Below are positions 9,610 to 18,198 of a stretch of 51,847 nt of DNA, piece after piece. Position 1 is the first letter of the stretch; every line of letters starts with the position of its first letter. Position numbers and translations under genes: made by a program. The stretch is from NCBI GenBank assembly GCA_903901975.1, contig CAIUTB010000169.1, positions 1-51,847 of the forward strand, in the 5' to 3' direction. This DNA is from an uncultured Bacteroidales bacterium (lineage in GTDB: Bacteria > Bacteroidota > Bacteroidia > Bacteroidales > Paludibacteraceae). Under the pieces are notes generated by a model. It saw only the letters and a program-made list of their open reading frames with translations. It ran no database searches and was not told the DNA's origin.

Positions 9610-11193
9610 ATGAAAAAAATAATCTTTCTGTTTGTTCTGAGCACATTCAGTTCTCTGATTTTCGCACAAGGAATATCTACCTTGCAACAACACAAACTGA
9701 CAAATGCGCTGACAGTCATATCCAATTTATATGTTGACAGTATCAACGATAAGAAACTGATTGAATCAACGCTTGAATCTGTTCTTAAGGCACTTGATCC
9801 ACATTCGTCGTACATTCCCAAAGAAGAAATTGAGCGAATTAACGAGCCTTTGGTTGGCAGTTTTTTTGGCATTGGTATTCAGTTTCAATTAATGGAAGAT
9901 ACGCTTTTGGTGGTTCAGACTATTTCCGGTTGTCCGGCTGAAAAAGTGGGTGTTTTGCCGGGTGACAGAATAATTTACATCGATAATAAACTCGTTGCGG
10001 GGATTAAAATACAAAATTCAGATGTTTTCAAACGCTTACGTGGTCCAAAAGGCACTGAAGTAACTATCAAAATACGTCGAGGTTCAAAACCCGAACTCCT
10101 GGAATTCAAAATTATACGGGATAAAATTCCAATTTTCAGTGTGGATGCAAGCTATATGATTGGAAAAGATATCGGGTATATCAAAATCAATAATTTTGGC
10201 AGTTCTACAGTACAGGAATTTGAAAAGTCTTTTGCCATTTTACAAAAAAGAGGTATGAAACAACTTATTGTGAGCCTTCAGGGCAATGGTGGCGGATACC
10301 TTAATGCAGCCAAAATGCTCGCAGATGAATTTCTGTCGACAAACAAATTGGTGGTTTATACACAGGGACTAAATCAACCTAAGTACGTTGAAACTTCCAC
10401 AGCGAGTGGCGTATTTGAAACGGGTAAATTAATTTTCCTGGTTGATGAGTATTCAGCATCTGCCAGCGAAATTGTTTCAGGTGCTTTGCAGGATTGGGAT
10501 CGGGCTATTATTGTTGGTCGCCGCACGTTTGGAAAAGGATTGGTTCAAAATCAGTTCCCACTAATCGATGGATCGATGATGCGCCTTACAATTGCACGTT
10601 ATTATACTCCGACAGGACGATGCATTCAGAAATCATATAAAGGTGGATACGACAAATACGAACATGACCTGATTGATCGTTACAAAAAAGGGGAATTTCT
10701 TCATGCAGACAGTATTCATTTCCCCGATTCACTGAAATATCATACAATGAATCTGAAACGCACCGTGTATGGTGGAGGTGGTATTATGCCCGATATTTTC
10801 GTTCCACTGGACACTACTAAATACACTTTGCTACACCGGAAACTGGTTGCTCAAGGTATTGTAAATAAGGTTTGTATGCAGTTTATTGATAAAAACCGTG
10901 CCGACCTGAAGAAAAAATACAGCAGCTTTGATAAATTTAAAAAAGAATTCGAAGTGGACGAAACATTCTTCAGTCAACTGATTAGCGCAGCTGAAAAGGA
11001 AAAAATAAAAATTGATACTGTTCAGCTGGCGACTTCAAAATCACTGATTAAACTTCAGCTTAAAGCATTGGTTGCACGTGATTTATGGGAAATGAATGAG
11101 TATTATCAGATTATGGATGCTGACAACGAATCCTTGCAGAAAGCCGTAGAAATTCTCCAGACACCCGGAACATACGAAAAAATATTAAAATGA
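9610..11193 (+). CDS. S41-family C-terminal processing peptidase
   Basis: This is a periplasmic serine protease of 527 residues. A signal peptide (MKKIIFLFVLSTFSSLIFAQ) precedes the N-terminal region, a PDZ domain (about 85-165, with GIGIQFQ and GVLPGDRII) and the S41 catalytic core. The core holds the Ser-Lys dyad in EYSASASEI (Ser within 282-286) and TFGKG (Lys309). CtpA/Prc-type enzymes cleave proteins from exposed C-termini and tune envelope proteins and peptidoglycan hydrolases. The final 130 residues form a helical C-terminal domain typical of Bacteroidales homologues. Which substrate it processes cannot be read from the sequence. Confidence 0.93.
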   Translation: MKKIIFLFVLSTFSSLIFAQGISTLQQHKLTNALTVISNLYVDSINDKKLIESTLESVLKALDPHSSYIPKEEIERINEPLVGSFFGIGIQFQLMEDTLLVVQTISGCPAEKVGVLPGDRIIYIDNKLVAGIKIQNSDVFKRLRGPKGTEVTIKIRRGSKPELLEFKIIRDKIPIFSVDASYMIGKDIGYIKINNFGSSTVQEFEKSFAILQKRGMKQLIVSLQGNGGGYLNAAKMLADEFLSTNKLVVYTQGLNQPKYVETSTASGVFETGKLIFLVDEYSASASEIVSGALQDWDRAIIVGRRTFGKGLVQNQFPLIDGSMMRLTIARYYTPTGRCIQKSYKGGYDKYEHDLIDRYKKGEFLHADSIHFPDSLKYHTMNLKRTVYGGGGIMPDIFVPLDTTKYTLLHRKLVAQGIVNKVCMQFIDKNRADLKKKYSSFDKFKKEFEVDETFFSQLISAAEKEKIKIDTVQLATSKSLIKLQLKALVARDLWEMNEYYQIMDADNESLQKAVEILQTPGTYEKILK

Positions 11194-11211
11194 AATTTGT
11201 TTTTTTATGTA

Positions 11212-11280
11212 TTTGTTGAGTTGGATATCTCTTAGGTGATGATTATCTAAAAAATAAGCTTAAAAAGCCATCTCAACAAA
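11212..11280 (+). other. inverted repeat in the leader of pnuC
   Basis: TTTGTTGAG (11212-11220) and CTCAACAAA (11272-11280) can pair around a 51-base internal region upstream of the pnuC ATG. No T-tract follows, so it is not an obvious terminator. It could be a leader structure or a decayed intergenic repeat. Confidence 0.35.
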
Positions 11281-11306
11281 TTAGCAAATCAACAAATAAC
11301 CATACA

Positions 11307-11915
11307 ATGATTCAAAATTACCTGCAAATCCACTGGATCGAAATAATTGGTGCTATTTTAAGCCTGATTTACTTATACTTATCCATTAAGGCAAAAGTGA
11401 GTTTGTGGTTCTTCGGTATTATTTCGTCGCTTTTTTACATTGTGGTATTTTATCAGACAAAGTTTTATGCTGATATGAGTCTGCAGTTTTATTACGTTTT
11501 TATTAGCATTTACGGTTGGAGAAACTGGAAAAAAGGTGGGAACGGAAACCTTGAATTGCCCACCGCAAAACTGACCGCAAAACTTAGCCTGATTCTTTTT
11601 TGGGCTACTATCCTAATCTATTTCATTTACTTCTTGATATTGAGCAGGTTCACCGACTCTACAATACCTAAATCTGATGCACTTGTTGGTGCGTTAAGTG
11701 TGGTTGGTACCTGGATGCTGGCTAAAAAACTGATTGAAAACTGGTTGGTGTGGATAGCTGCTGACGCACTGTGCGTTGGACTTTATATTTACAAAGAGTT
11801 GTACCCGACGGCGATATTATTTATAATCTACAGCGTGATGGCCATAGTTGGTTATTGGCAGTGGAAAAAAAAACTTAAAATCTGCCAAAATGTCAATTTG
11901 ATAATGTGCCAATAA
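11307..11915 (+). CDS. pnuC: PnuC-family nicotinamide riboside transporter
   Basis: PnuC is an inner-membrane facilitator for nicotinamide riboside; trapping depends on its phosphorylation inside the cell. The 202-residue protein has about seven hydrophobic segments and the family hallmarks WxxxxGxxxSxxY (FGIISSLFYIVVFY), YADMSLQFYYVFISIYGWRNW and the C-terminal YxxW segment (VGYWQWKKK). A thiamine-specific PnuT is possible in Bacteroidota, but a NadR-type ribosylnicotinamide kinase gene 0.8 kb away points to NAD salvage. The last 12 residues are encoded by one arm of an intergenic inverted repeat, so the C-terminus may have been altered by repeat insertion. Confidence 0.9.
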   Translation: MIQNYLQIHWIEIIGAILSLIYLYLSIKAKVSLWFFGIISSLFYIVVFYQTKFYADMSLQFYYVFISIYGWRNWKKGGNGNLELPTAKLTAKLSLILFWATILIYFIYFLILSRFTDSTIPKSDALVGALSVVGTWMLAKKLIENWLVWIAADALCVGLYIYKELYPTAILFIIYSVMAIVGYWQWKKKLKICQNVNLIMCQ

Positions 11916-11971
11916 TCATTTTTGAATTTAAAAAAAATTGGCATATTGTCAGACTATCAGATTGACAAATT
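11881..11971. repeat. degenerate inverted repeat overlapping the pnuC stop
   Basis: The left arm (11881-11916) contains tgtcaatttgataatgtgcc. The right arm (11938-11971) contains the near reverse complement, read as gtcaatctgatagtctg on the minus strand. It covers the 3' end of pnuC and ends at the PAP2 stop codon. It could act as a bidirectional terminator-like hairpin or be a mobile intergenic repeat. Confidence 0.5.
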
Positions 11972-12599
11972 AAAGATATGCCTGCAATCCTATCAACTTT
12001 TTATTTTGTTGCTTTTTCCAAAACCAGTTATTGATTAGATAAGTAACATACGCACTTCCTGCGCCCACAATAGCTCCTGCCAGCACATCTGAAGGGTAAT
12101 GAACACCCAGATTCATGCGGGAATAACCCACCGAACATGCCCACAACATACTGGGTGCAATCACATACCAAGTTGGATATTTCAGACATAAGGCGGTGGC
12201 AGTGGAAAAAGCCAGCGAAGTATGACCCGAAGGAAACGAAAGAGAAGTTTCGAAGGCATAAGCAGTAATATCAGGATAGCTAACATAAGGTCGTGGTCGG
12301 TTTATGCCGTATTTCAAACCCTGAGTAATTACGCCACCCACACCAACACTGACGGCTATATACAGTGCATTTTTCAACAAATCATCATCTTTTTCAATTA
12401 GGCCAACAACTCCCATAACAAGTGGTACTCCAATAGATACTTCTGTGGTGGTATTTGAAATCAGTTTAGAGAAACCAATGGTCGATGTATTGCTATTCAG
12501 ACTACGTAAAATATCAATGTCTGCATTTTGTGCCTTAAGTTCTGTACTAATTACAGAAAAGCTACAGCAAAGCAGAATAATTGTCGTAAATTTGCGCAT
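11970..12599 (-). CDS. PAP2-superfamily membrane phosphatase
   Basis: This 209-residue protein has an N-terminal signal/anchor (MRKFTTIILLCCSFSVISTELKAQ) and several transmembrane segments. It carries the three PAP2 phosphatase motifs: KYGINRPRP (K-x6-RP), SFPSGHTS (PSGH) and SRMNLGVHYPSDVLAG (SR-x5-H-x3-D). Homologues dephosphorylate phosphatidic acid, undecaprenyl diphosphate or lipid A from the periplasmic side; this one cannot be assigned a substrate. The ATG at 12599 is preferred to an in-frame TTG at 12635, which lies upstream of the predicted transcription start. It is read opposite to, and between, pnuC and the NadR-type kinase gene. Confidence 0.9.
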   Translation of the reverse strand: MRKFTTIILLCCSFSVISTELKAQNADIDILRSLNSNTSTIGFSKLISNTTTEVSIGVPLVMGVVGLIEKDDDLLKNALYIAVSVGVGGVITQGLKYGINRPRPYVSYPDITAYAFETSLSFPSGHTSLAFSTATALCLKYPTWYVIAPSMLWACSVGYSRMNLGVHYPSDVLAGAIVGAGSAYVTYLINNWFWKKQQNKKLIGLQAYL

Positions 12600-12614
12600 A
12601 TTTTTATTTTCTGA

Positions 12615-12622
12615 CAAAGATA
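12615..12622 (-). promoter_or_regulatory. -7 box (TATCTTTG) of the PAP2 phosphatase gene
   Basis: It is an exact TAnnTTTG match 16 bases upstream of the ATG at 12599, which also argues against the longer start. Confidence 0.55.
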
Positions 12623-12685
12623 TAAAAAAAGTCACAGGGAAAACCCTATGTGTACTGGTTTAGCTGTTTACTTGTTTACTGATTA

Positions 12686-13216
12686 ATGATAAGAATTGCA
12701 ATCCTCGGACCAGAATCGACCGGGAAATCAACACTGGCAGAGACTTTATCCGAACATTTTAAAGAGCCGTGGGTTCCCGAATATGCCCGTAAATACATTG
12801 AGAATCTGCTGATGCCATACACATTCGACGATGTCTGTACTATAGCACGGAAACAAATTGAGCTAGAAAAGTTTTATGAAGAATCAATATCAAATGATAA
12901 ACTGGTTTTTTTTGATACTGAACTGATTATCACAAAGGTGTGGTTTGAATATAAGTATAAAACTGTTCCTGAATTTGTTACAGAAAGAATGAAATGCGGT
13001 TTTTTCGATTTTTATTTACTTTGTGCTCCCGATTTAGCCTGGGAAGCTGATTCGGTTAGAGAACACGGAACGGATCGGGAATTCTTTTTCGATTGGTACA
13101 AAAAAGAGATTGAACAAAGGGGGAAACCCTATGGAATTGTTGAAGGTGTAGGTGAAAAGCGATTTCAGAATGCACTTGAGAGTATTAATACCCATTTTCA
13201 GAAATTCATACAGTAA
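12686..13216 (+). CDS. NadR-type ribosylnicotinamide kinase (AAA-like P-loop kinase)
   Basis: This 176-residue P-loop kinase begins almost at once with the Walker A motif GPESTGKST and continues with VPEYARKYIE, FFDTELIITKVWFEYKY and YLLCAPDLAWEADSVREHG. These match the ribosylnicotinamide kinase domain of NadR. It lacks both the HTH and the adenylyltransferase domains of full-length NadR, so it should only phosphorylate nicotinamide riboside to NMN. Placement near pnuC suggests a transport-and-trap pair for pyridine salvage. It leads a probable two-gene operon with the serine acetyltransferase gene, 14 bases downstream. Confidence 0.88.
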   Translation: MIRIAILGPESTGKSTLAETLSEHFKEPWVPEYARKYIENLLMPYTFDDVCTIARKQIELEKFYEESISNDKLVFFDTELIITKVWFEYKYKTVPEFVTERMKCGFFDFYLLCAPDLAWEADSVREHGTDREFFFDWYKKEIEQRGKPYGIVEGVGEKRFQNALESINTHFQKFIQ

Positions 13217-13230
13217 TTTTCATTTGATTT

Positions 13231-14103
13231 ATGAATAAAATCATAGCTGACACAATAAATAAACTTTCCCAAGCCGAAGGATTCAGGGATGTATGTCACG
13301 AATGCGGGACAAAAGATTCCATGCCTTCAACAGATATTTTGAGAGAAATTGTTCAAATTTCACGTTCCATTTTATTCCCCGGATATTTTGGTGACCCGGA
13401 AGTGAACGAGCTTACTATGAAATATCATATTGCTGTGAATGTTGAGCAATTACAAATTTTGTTATATCAACAAATTAAAGCCGGAATTTGCTTTAGTTTT
13501 AATGGCGAGTCTCACGATATGAAAATAGTTGAAGAACAGGCAGCCGAAAAATCGAGCTATTTTATTACACAATTGCCCGACATCCGTGAGAAACTGCATA
13601 CTGACGTTATAGCTGCTTATAATGGCGATCCTGCCGCTAAAAGCTTTGGTGAAATCATTTTCTGTTACCCGAGCATTCGAGCCATAAGCAATTACCGAAT
13701 AGCACACGCCTTGTTGGAACTTGAAGTTCCACTTATTCCACGTATTATTACCGAAATGGCTCATTCCGAGACTGGTATCGATATACATCCCGGAGCTACA
13801 ATAGGCAATTATTTTACTATCGACCACGGTACCGGTGTGGTAATTGGAGAGACAGCTACTATTGGAAACAATGTAAAAATGTATCAGGGAGTTACCCTGG
13901 GTGCAAAAAGTTTTCCGCTGGATGAAGATGGCAACCCCATAAAAGGTATTCCACGCCATCCACACATTGGAAACAACGTAATAATTTATTCCAATTCTAC
14001 GATTCTGGGAACAATAACCGTAGGCGACGGAGCTATAATCGGCGGTAACCTTTGGGTAGATACCGACGTAGCTGCCGGAGCAAAATTGTCACAGAGAAAA
14101 TAA
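13231..14103 (+). CDS. cysE: serine O-acetyltransferase
   Basis: CysE acetylates L-serine with acetyl-CoA to O-acetylserine, the precursor used for cysteine synthesis. The 290-residue protein has an N-terminal helical domain with the conserved DPAAKSFGEIIFCYPSIRAISNYRIAH and a C-terminal left-handed beta-helix of hexapeptide repeats (about 185-285). This includes TGIDIHPGATIG, DHGTGVVIGETA and QGVTLGAKS. The catalytic Asp/His pair lies in the FTIDHGTG region. The length and long N-terminus match the Bacteroidales enzyme. The start ATG at 13231 lies 14 bases after the kinase stop. Confidence 0.94.
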   Translation: MNKIIADTINKLSQAEGFRDVCHECGTKDSMPSTDILREIVQISRSILFPGYFGDPEVNELTMKYHIAVNVEQLQILLYQQIKAGICFSFNGESHDMKIVEEQAAEKSSYFITQLPDIREKLHTDVIAAYNGDPAAKSFGEIIFCYPSIRAISNYRIAHALLELEVPLIPRIITEMAHSETGIDIHPGATIGNYFTIDHGTGVVIGETATIGNNVKMYQGVTLGAKSFPLDEDGNPIKGIPRHPHIGNNVIIYSNSTILGTITVGDGAIIGGNLWVDTDVAAGAKLSQRK

Positions 14104-14119
14104 TAGTATAATGGTCAAG

Positions 14120-14150
14120 GATTAATGATTAATGGTTAATGATTAATGAA
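14120..14150. repeat. intergenic gattaatggttaat simple repeat
   Basis: Four imperfect copies of gattaatg/gttaatg run head to tail between cysE and the methyltransferase gene. The composition resembles the repeat at 4722-4768. Confidence 0.6.
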
Positions 14151-14167
14151 CGATAAAAAAGAAAAAT

Positions 14168-15331
14168 ATGGAATTTGAAATGATTGCGAAAACCTTTCGT
14201 GGGTTGGAAGAAGTATTGGCTACTGAACTGGTAAACATGGGTGCTAATAACGTTCAACTGCAACGCAGGGCAGTGAGTTTTACAGGCGATAAAGCATTGA
14301 TGTATAAAGCTAATTTATGTAGCCGTACAGCTTCACGCATACTAAAACCGATTCTGACTTTCGACGCTTCCAATGCGGACGAAGTTTACGATCAAGTCAA
14401 AAAAATCAACTGGAGTGATTATATGACCGTTGATAGCACGTTTGCGATTGATTCCACTATTTTTTCAGAAGAATTTCGTCATTCAAAATTTGTTGCTTAT
14501 CGGGTAAAAGATGCGATTGCCGATTGGTTTATGGAAAAATTCGAGAAACGACCTTCAGTTCGGTTGGATAGTCCGCAAATTATGATTAATATTCATATTG
14601 CAGAACGAAAATGCACACTTTCGTTGGATAGTTCCGGCGAATCACTTCACAAACGTGGTTACCGAGTTGCACAAACCGAAGCACCACTTAATGAAGCCCT
14701 GGCAGCCGGAATGCTACTGATGGCTGATTGGAAAGGTCAATCCAACTTTGTTGACCCGATGTGTGGGTCAGGAACACTCTTAATCGAAGCAGCTTTGATA
14801 GCACTTAATATCCCACCCGGAATATATCGCTCATCATTTGCTTTTGAAAAATGGAACGATTTTGATGTAGAACTTTTTGATACACTTTATAACGACGACT
14901 CCTACGAACGACCCTTTAACTTCAAAATTTATGGTTCTGATAATTCTCAACATGCCATAAAAATTGCCGAACAAAACATAAAAAGCACGGGACTGAGTAA
15001 ATACATTGAGTTACAGCTTATGCCGGTTCAGAAACTCGAAGCACCTGCTGAAAACTGTATGATTGTGACCAATCCTCCTTATGGTGAACGCATTACATCC
15101 GACGATATTTACGGATTATATGCCGCTCTCGGTACCACGGTGAAACATAAATTTGCCGGAAGTACGGTTTGGGTAATCAGTTCACACGAAGAATGTCTGG
15201 ATAAAATAGGACTCAAACCAACCGAACGAATTCGACTTCTGAATGGATCATTGGATTGTTGGTATTGCAAATATGACATTTTTGCGGGGAAGCGGAATGA
15301 TTTTGTGGCCAAACGAAAAGGGAACACATAA
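14168..15331 (+). CDS. RlmL-like 23S rRNA (guanine-N2) methyltransferase with THUMP domain
   Basis: This 387-residue SAM-dependent RNA methyltransferase starts with FRGLEEVLATEL and a THUMP RNA-binding domain (about 45-155). A Rossmann methyltransferase domain follows with FVDPMCGSGTLLIEAAL (SAM binding) and the catalytic motif IVTNPPYGERI (NPPY), which targets an exocyclic amino group of guanine. This is the RlmL/RlmK/TrmN family; single-domain Bacteroidales members most resemble the RlmL half that makes m2G2445 in 23S rRNA. The exact base is inferred. A strong terminator follows. Confidence 0.92.
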   Translation: MEFEMIAKTFRGLEEVLATELVNMGANNVQLQRRAVSFTGDKALMYKANLCSRTASRILKPILTFDASNADEVYDQVKKINWSDYMTVDSTFAIDSTIFSEEFRHSKFVAYRVKDAIADWFMEKFEKRPSVRLDSPQIMINIHIAERKCTLSLDSSGESLHKRGYRVAQTEAPLNEALAAGMLLMADWKGQSNFVDPMCGSGTLLIEAALIALNIPPGIYRSSFAFEKWNDFDVELFDTLYNDDSYERPFNFKIYGSDNSQHAIKIAEQNIKSTGLSKYIELQLMPVQKLEAPAENCMIVTNPPYGERITSDDIYGLYAALGTTVKHKFAGSTVWVISSHEECLDKIGLKPTERIRLLNGSLDCWYCKYDIFAGKRNDFVAKRKGNT

Positions 15332-15356
15332 TTTAAAAATTAAAAGAATATTATTC

Positions 15357-15396
15357 GGCTACATTCGTATATTTTACGGTATGTAGCTTTTTTTTT
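15357..15396 (+). terminator. terminator of the RlmL-like gene
   Basis: GCTACAT (15358-15364) pairs with ATGTAGC (15381-15387), and a nine-base T-tract follows at once. This separates the housekeeping block from the polysaccharide locus. Confidence 0.85.
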
Positions 15397-15448
15397 GAAA
15401 ATAATATTACTTTTACCAAAAAAAATCAGGATACTAAATCCATTCAAC

Positions 15449-16447
15449 ATGCAAAAAATCCTACTTATAATTGCTTGTTTGCTCATAATCAATGTGTCTT
15501 CTGCATCAATAAAACCTGAACTATCATTTCAAAAAAACGGGAAGTTCAGAATAGTTCAATTCACTGATATTCATCACAAAGTTGGTAATCAGTCCTCAAA
15601 TGAAGTGATTTCAAAATTATCCATACTGTTGGATTCAGTTAAGCCTGATTTGGTCTTTTTTACGGGTGACATTGTTATTTCGAAAGAAATGCAACGTGGT
15701 TGGGATGAGGTGTTGAATATGGCTATTTGCCGTCATATTCCCTGGACAGTGGTTTTTGGAAATCATGACGATGAGCAGGGATGGTCCAGAGAGCAAATAA
15801 TGAAATACATAACTACAAAACCCTACTGTATGGCTGAAAGAGGACCAACCAATATACAAGGTGTGGGAAATTATGTATTGAGAATTAAAAAATCAACCGG
15901 CAAGCAAATAGCTGCGGTTCTGTATGGATTGGATTCAAATGCCTATTCAAAGGGATATGGATCAGAAAAATATGGTTATTTCGATTTTAATCAAGTGAAT
16001 TGGTTCCTCGAAACAAATAAAAAACTATCTAAAAGAAATAAAAACCAACCTTATCCGGCTCTGGCATTTTTTCATATTCCATTGAGAGAATATGGTTTAC
16101 TTAAAGATTCTATCACTTTTAATAGAATTGGTCAACGAAATGAAGTTGAATGTTACGGTGCACTCAATACAGGTATGTTTGCCGCTATGCAACTTAGCGG
16201 AAGTATTATGGCAACTTTTACGGGACATGACCACAACAACGATTATATTGGGAAGTTATACAATCTATGTTTAGCTTATGGTCGGTTTTCGGGCGGATCT
16301 ACGACTTATGGAAAAATAACATGCGGAGGGAGGGTAATCGAATTAACAGAAAATATCACAGGTTTTTCAAGTTGGATTTATACTTCAAAGTATGAGATTT
16401 CTGACTGCGTTGAATTTGATGCTAAAACACTTATTTTAAAACATTAG
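15449..16447 (+). CDS. secreted calcineurin-like metallophosphoesterase
   Basis: This 332-residue protein has a signal peptide (MQKILLIIACLLIINVSSAS) and the full set of metallophosphoesterase motifs: FTDIHH, FFTGDIV, FGNHDDE, FFHIP and TGHDHNND. It belongs with periplasmic PAP-like phosphodiesterases/phosphatases often found at the edge of Bacteroidota polysaccharide loci. The ATG at 15449 starts the signal peptide; an upstream ATG at 15395 would add 18 residues within the T-rich tail of the terminator and is unlikely. It is read in the same direction as the esterase and PUL genes; whether it is functionally part of the locus is unclear. Confidence 0.88.
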   Translation: MQKILLIIACLLIINVSSASIKPELSFQKNGKFRIVQFTDIHHKVGNQSSNEVISKLSILLDSVKPDLVFFTGDIVISKEMQRGWDEVLNMAICRHIPWTVVFGNHDDEQGWSREQIMKYITTKPYCMAERGPTNIQGVGNYVLRIKKSTGKQIAAVLYGLDSNAYSKGYGSEKYGYFDFNQVNWFLETNKKLSKRNKNQPYPALAFFHIPLREYGLLKDSITFNRIGQRNEVECYGALNTGMFAAMQLSGSIMATFTGHDHNNDYIGKLYNLCLAYGRFSGGSTTYGKITCGGRVIELTENITGFSSWIYTSKYEISDCVEFDAKTLILKH

Positions 16448-16551
16448 AACAAAAAATCAAGACAAAAGACACTTTATACAAAACACGGAACAAGAAAAAT
16501 GAAACGTGAAAGATTATGATAATTAGCGTATTTTCAAAAAAAAAGTTTACT

Positions 16552-17844
16552 ATGAAGAGATTATTTATACTTTATTATCTGATAATTTCAGTTAGTATCG
16601 TTAAGGCTGCTAATCCAAGCGAAAAGGCCATAAAAATAATACTTAGTCCCAATCATGCCGATTGGAATTATGCTTGTGGAGAAAATGTGATTTTTAATTT
16701 AGATATTAAAAAGAATGCGGCCATTATTCCCAATATTGAGATTTCCTATCAATACGGACCCGAAACCCAAAAGCCGTATAAAGAAGAAAAGCTATTCTTG
16801 AAAGATGGTTCAACGAGTATAAATGCCGGAACTATGACCAATCCGGGATTTTTAAGAATTCATGTAAAAACACACTATGAGAATAATTTAATAGAAGGTT
16901 TTTGTACGGTTGCTTTCAGTCCATTGATGATTAAACACACTGTGGATATGCCTTCGGATTTTTTGCAGTTTTGGAACAATGCGATTGAGAAAAACAAGCA
17001 AATTCCTTTAAATCCAACCTATGAACTTCAGCCCAATCAATGTACTGACAAAGTGAATGTTTATCATGTAAGTTTCCAGAGTTACAGGTTAAATTCACGG
17101 ATTTTCGGTTGGATGGCTGTGCCAAGAAAAATGGGTAAATATCCAGCCATAATTCAATATCCCGGTGCCGGTGTTTGGAAAAAACAAGCTGATACAAATA
17201 CGGCTGCTAAAGGCTTTATCACATTGAATGTTTTCATACATGGCATTCCGCTCACAATGCCCGATTCAATTTACGATATTTTAAAGAGTTCGGCATTGAA
17301 TCAGTACTATTTGTACGGCATTGACGATGTGGACAGATATTATTACAAAAGAGTGATACTGGGATGCATACGTGCGATTGATTTTGTAAGTCAACAAACT
17401 CAATACGATGGCCAAAACTTGGGAGTAACTGGTCAAAGCCAGGGTGGTGCTTTGTCTGTTATAACTGCTTCGTTGGATAAACGGGTAAAAGCTTTAGCCG
17501 TTTATCATCCAGCACTATGCGATTTGACTGGGTATTTACACGATCGTGCAGGCGGATGGCCCGGAATTTTCAGGTATTATAGTACAATGACTCAAAATGA
17601 CATAGTTGCAAAAAAAACGCTAACGTCCTATTACGATGTGGTTAATTTTGCAAAATTTATTACTCAACCTATTTATTTTTCAGGTGGTTACAACGATGAG
17701 GTTTGTGCGCCAACATCTTATTATTCAGCATATAACAGAATAACTTCCCCCAAAACAATTAGCATTTACAAAGAAACCGGCCACTGGGTACTCCCCGAGC
17801 AACAAAGAAACGCCCAGGAATGGTTATTGAATCAAATTAAATAA
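16552..17844 (+). CDS. CE7-family acetyl (xylan) esterase, secreted
   Basis: This 430-residue protein has a signal peptide (MKRLFILYYLIISVSIVKA), an N-terminal beta-rich domain of about 120 residues, and an alpha/beta-hydrolase domain of the acetyl xylan esterase/cephalosporin deacetylase family (CE7). The catalytic triad is visible: Ser in GQSQGG, Asp in GGYNDEVCAP and His in TGHWV. The HGIP and DDVDRYYYKRVILGCIRAIDFV segments match the family. It should remove acetyl groups from plant polysaccharides or oligosaccharides. Next to a mannan locus the likely substrate is acetylated glucomannan. An in-frame ATG at 16516 lacks a signal-like sequence, so 16552 is chosen. Confidence 0.9.
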   Translation: MKRLFILYYLIISVSIVKAANPSEKAIKIILSPNHADWNYACGENVIFNLDIKKNAAIIPNIEISYQYGPETQKPYKEEKLFLKDGSTSINAGTMTNPGFLRIHVKTHYENNLIEGFCTVAFSPLMIKHTVDMPSDFLQFWNNAIEKNKQIPLNPTYELQPNQCTDKVNVYHVSFQSYRLNSRIFGWMAVPRKMGKYPAIIQYPGAGVWKKQADTNTAAKGFITLNVFIHGIPLTMPDSIYDILKSSALNQYYLYGIDDVDRYYYKRVILGCIRAIDFVSQQTQYDGQNLGVTGQSQGGALSVITASLDKRVKALAVYHPALCDLTGYLHDRAGGWPGIFRYYSTMTQNDIVAKKTLTSYYDVVNFAKFITQPIYFSGGYNDEVCAPTSYYSAYNRITSPKTISIYKETGHWVLPEQQRNAQEWLLNQIK

Positions 17845-18198
17845 TCATTTTTATTAATATTCAATTGTGTTGTAAATCGGAAATAAATCAGATTTATGAC
17901 ATGGAATGCAATACAGCTTCCTAATATAATTTATCCTACTGATATTCTGCACATTATATAATTTTATTTTGCAGAATTAATCATTCACAAGATCCTCCTC
18001 ACTTTTCACAAAAACACTTAATCTTTTAATTATCAGTATTTAATGTATTTTTTGTTATAAATTATAGCTGTTAGAATTGCACTGCAACTAGCTAATATAG
18101 TATTTATATAGTATAATAAAACAGTCTATTTTTGCATCGAAGGAAAACTACTTGATATTAATTTATTTACTTTGCAGACTATTCAAAAATCTTAAAAA
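17845..18198. other. AT-rich intergenic region upstream of the AraC regulator gene
   Basis: These 354 bases hold no gene. I see a short inverted repeat (ATTCTGC at 17944-17950 with GCAGAAT at 17971-17977) and a likely promoter for the regulator near 18127. Nothing else stands out. Confidence 0.5.
18127..18134 (+). promoter_or_regulatory. -7 box (TATTTTTG) of the AraC/PUL promoter
   Basis: It is an exact TAnnTTTG match about 65 bases upstream of the araC-type gene. Only 32 bases separate that gene from the SusC-like gene, with no internal promoter seen. This promoter could therefore drive the whole locus. Confidence 0.5.

Noticed and set aside
11194-11306. TPP or NAD-type riboswitch in the pnuC leader
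   Set aside because: I could not find the conserved cores of these riboswitches. Only a simple inverted repeat is visible.
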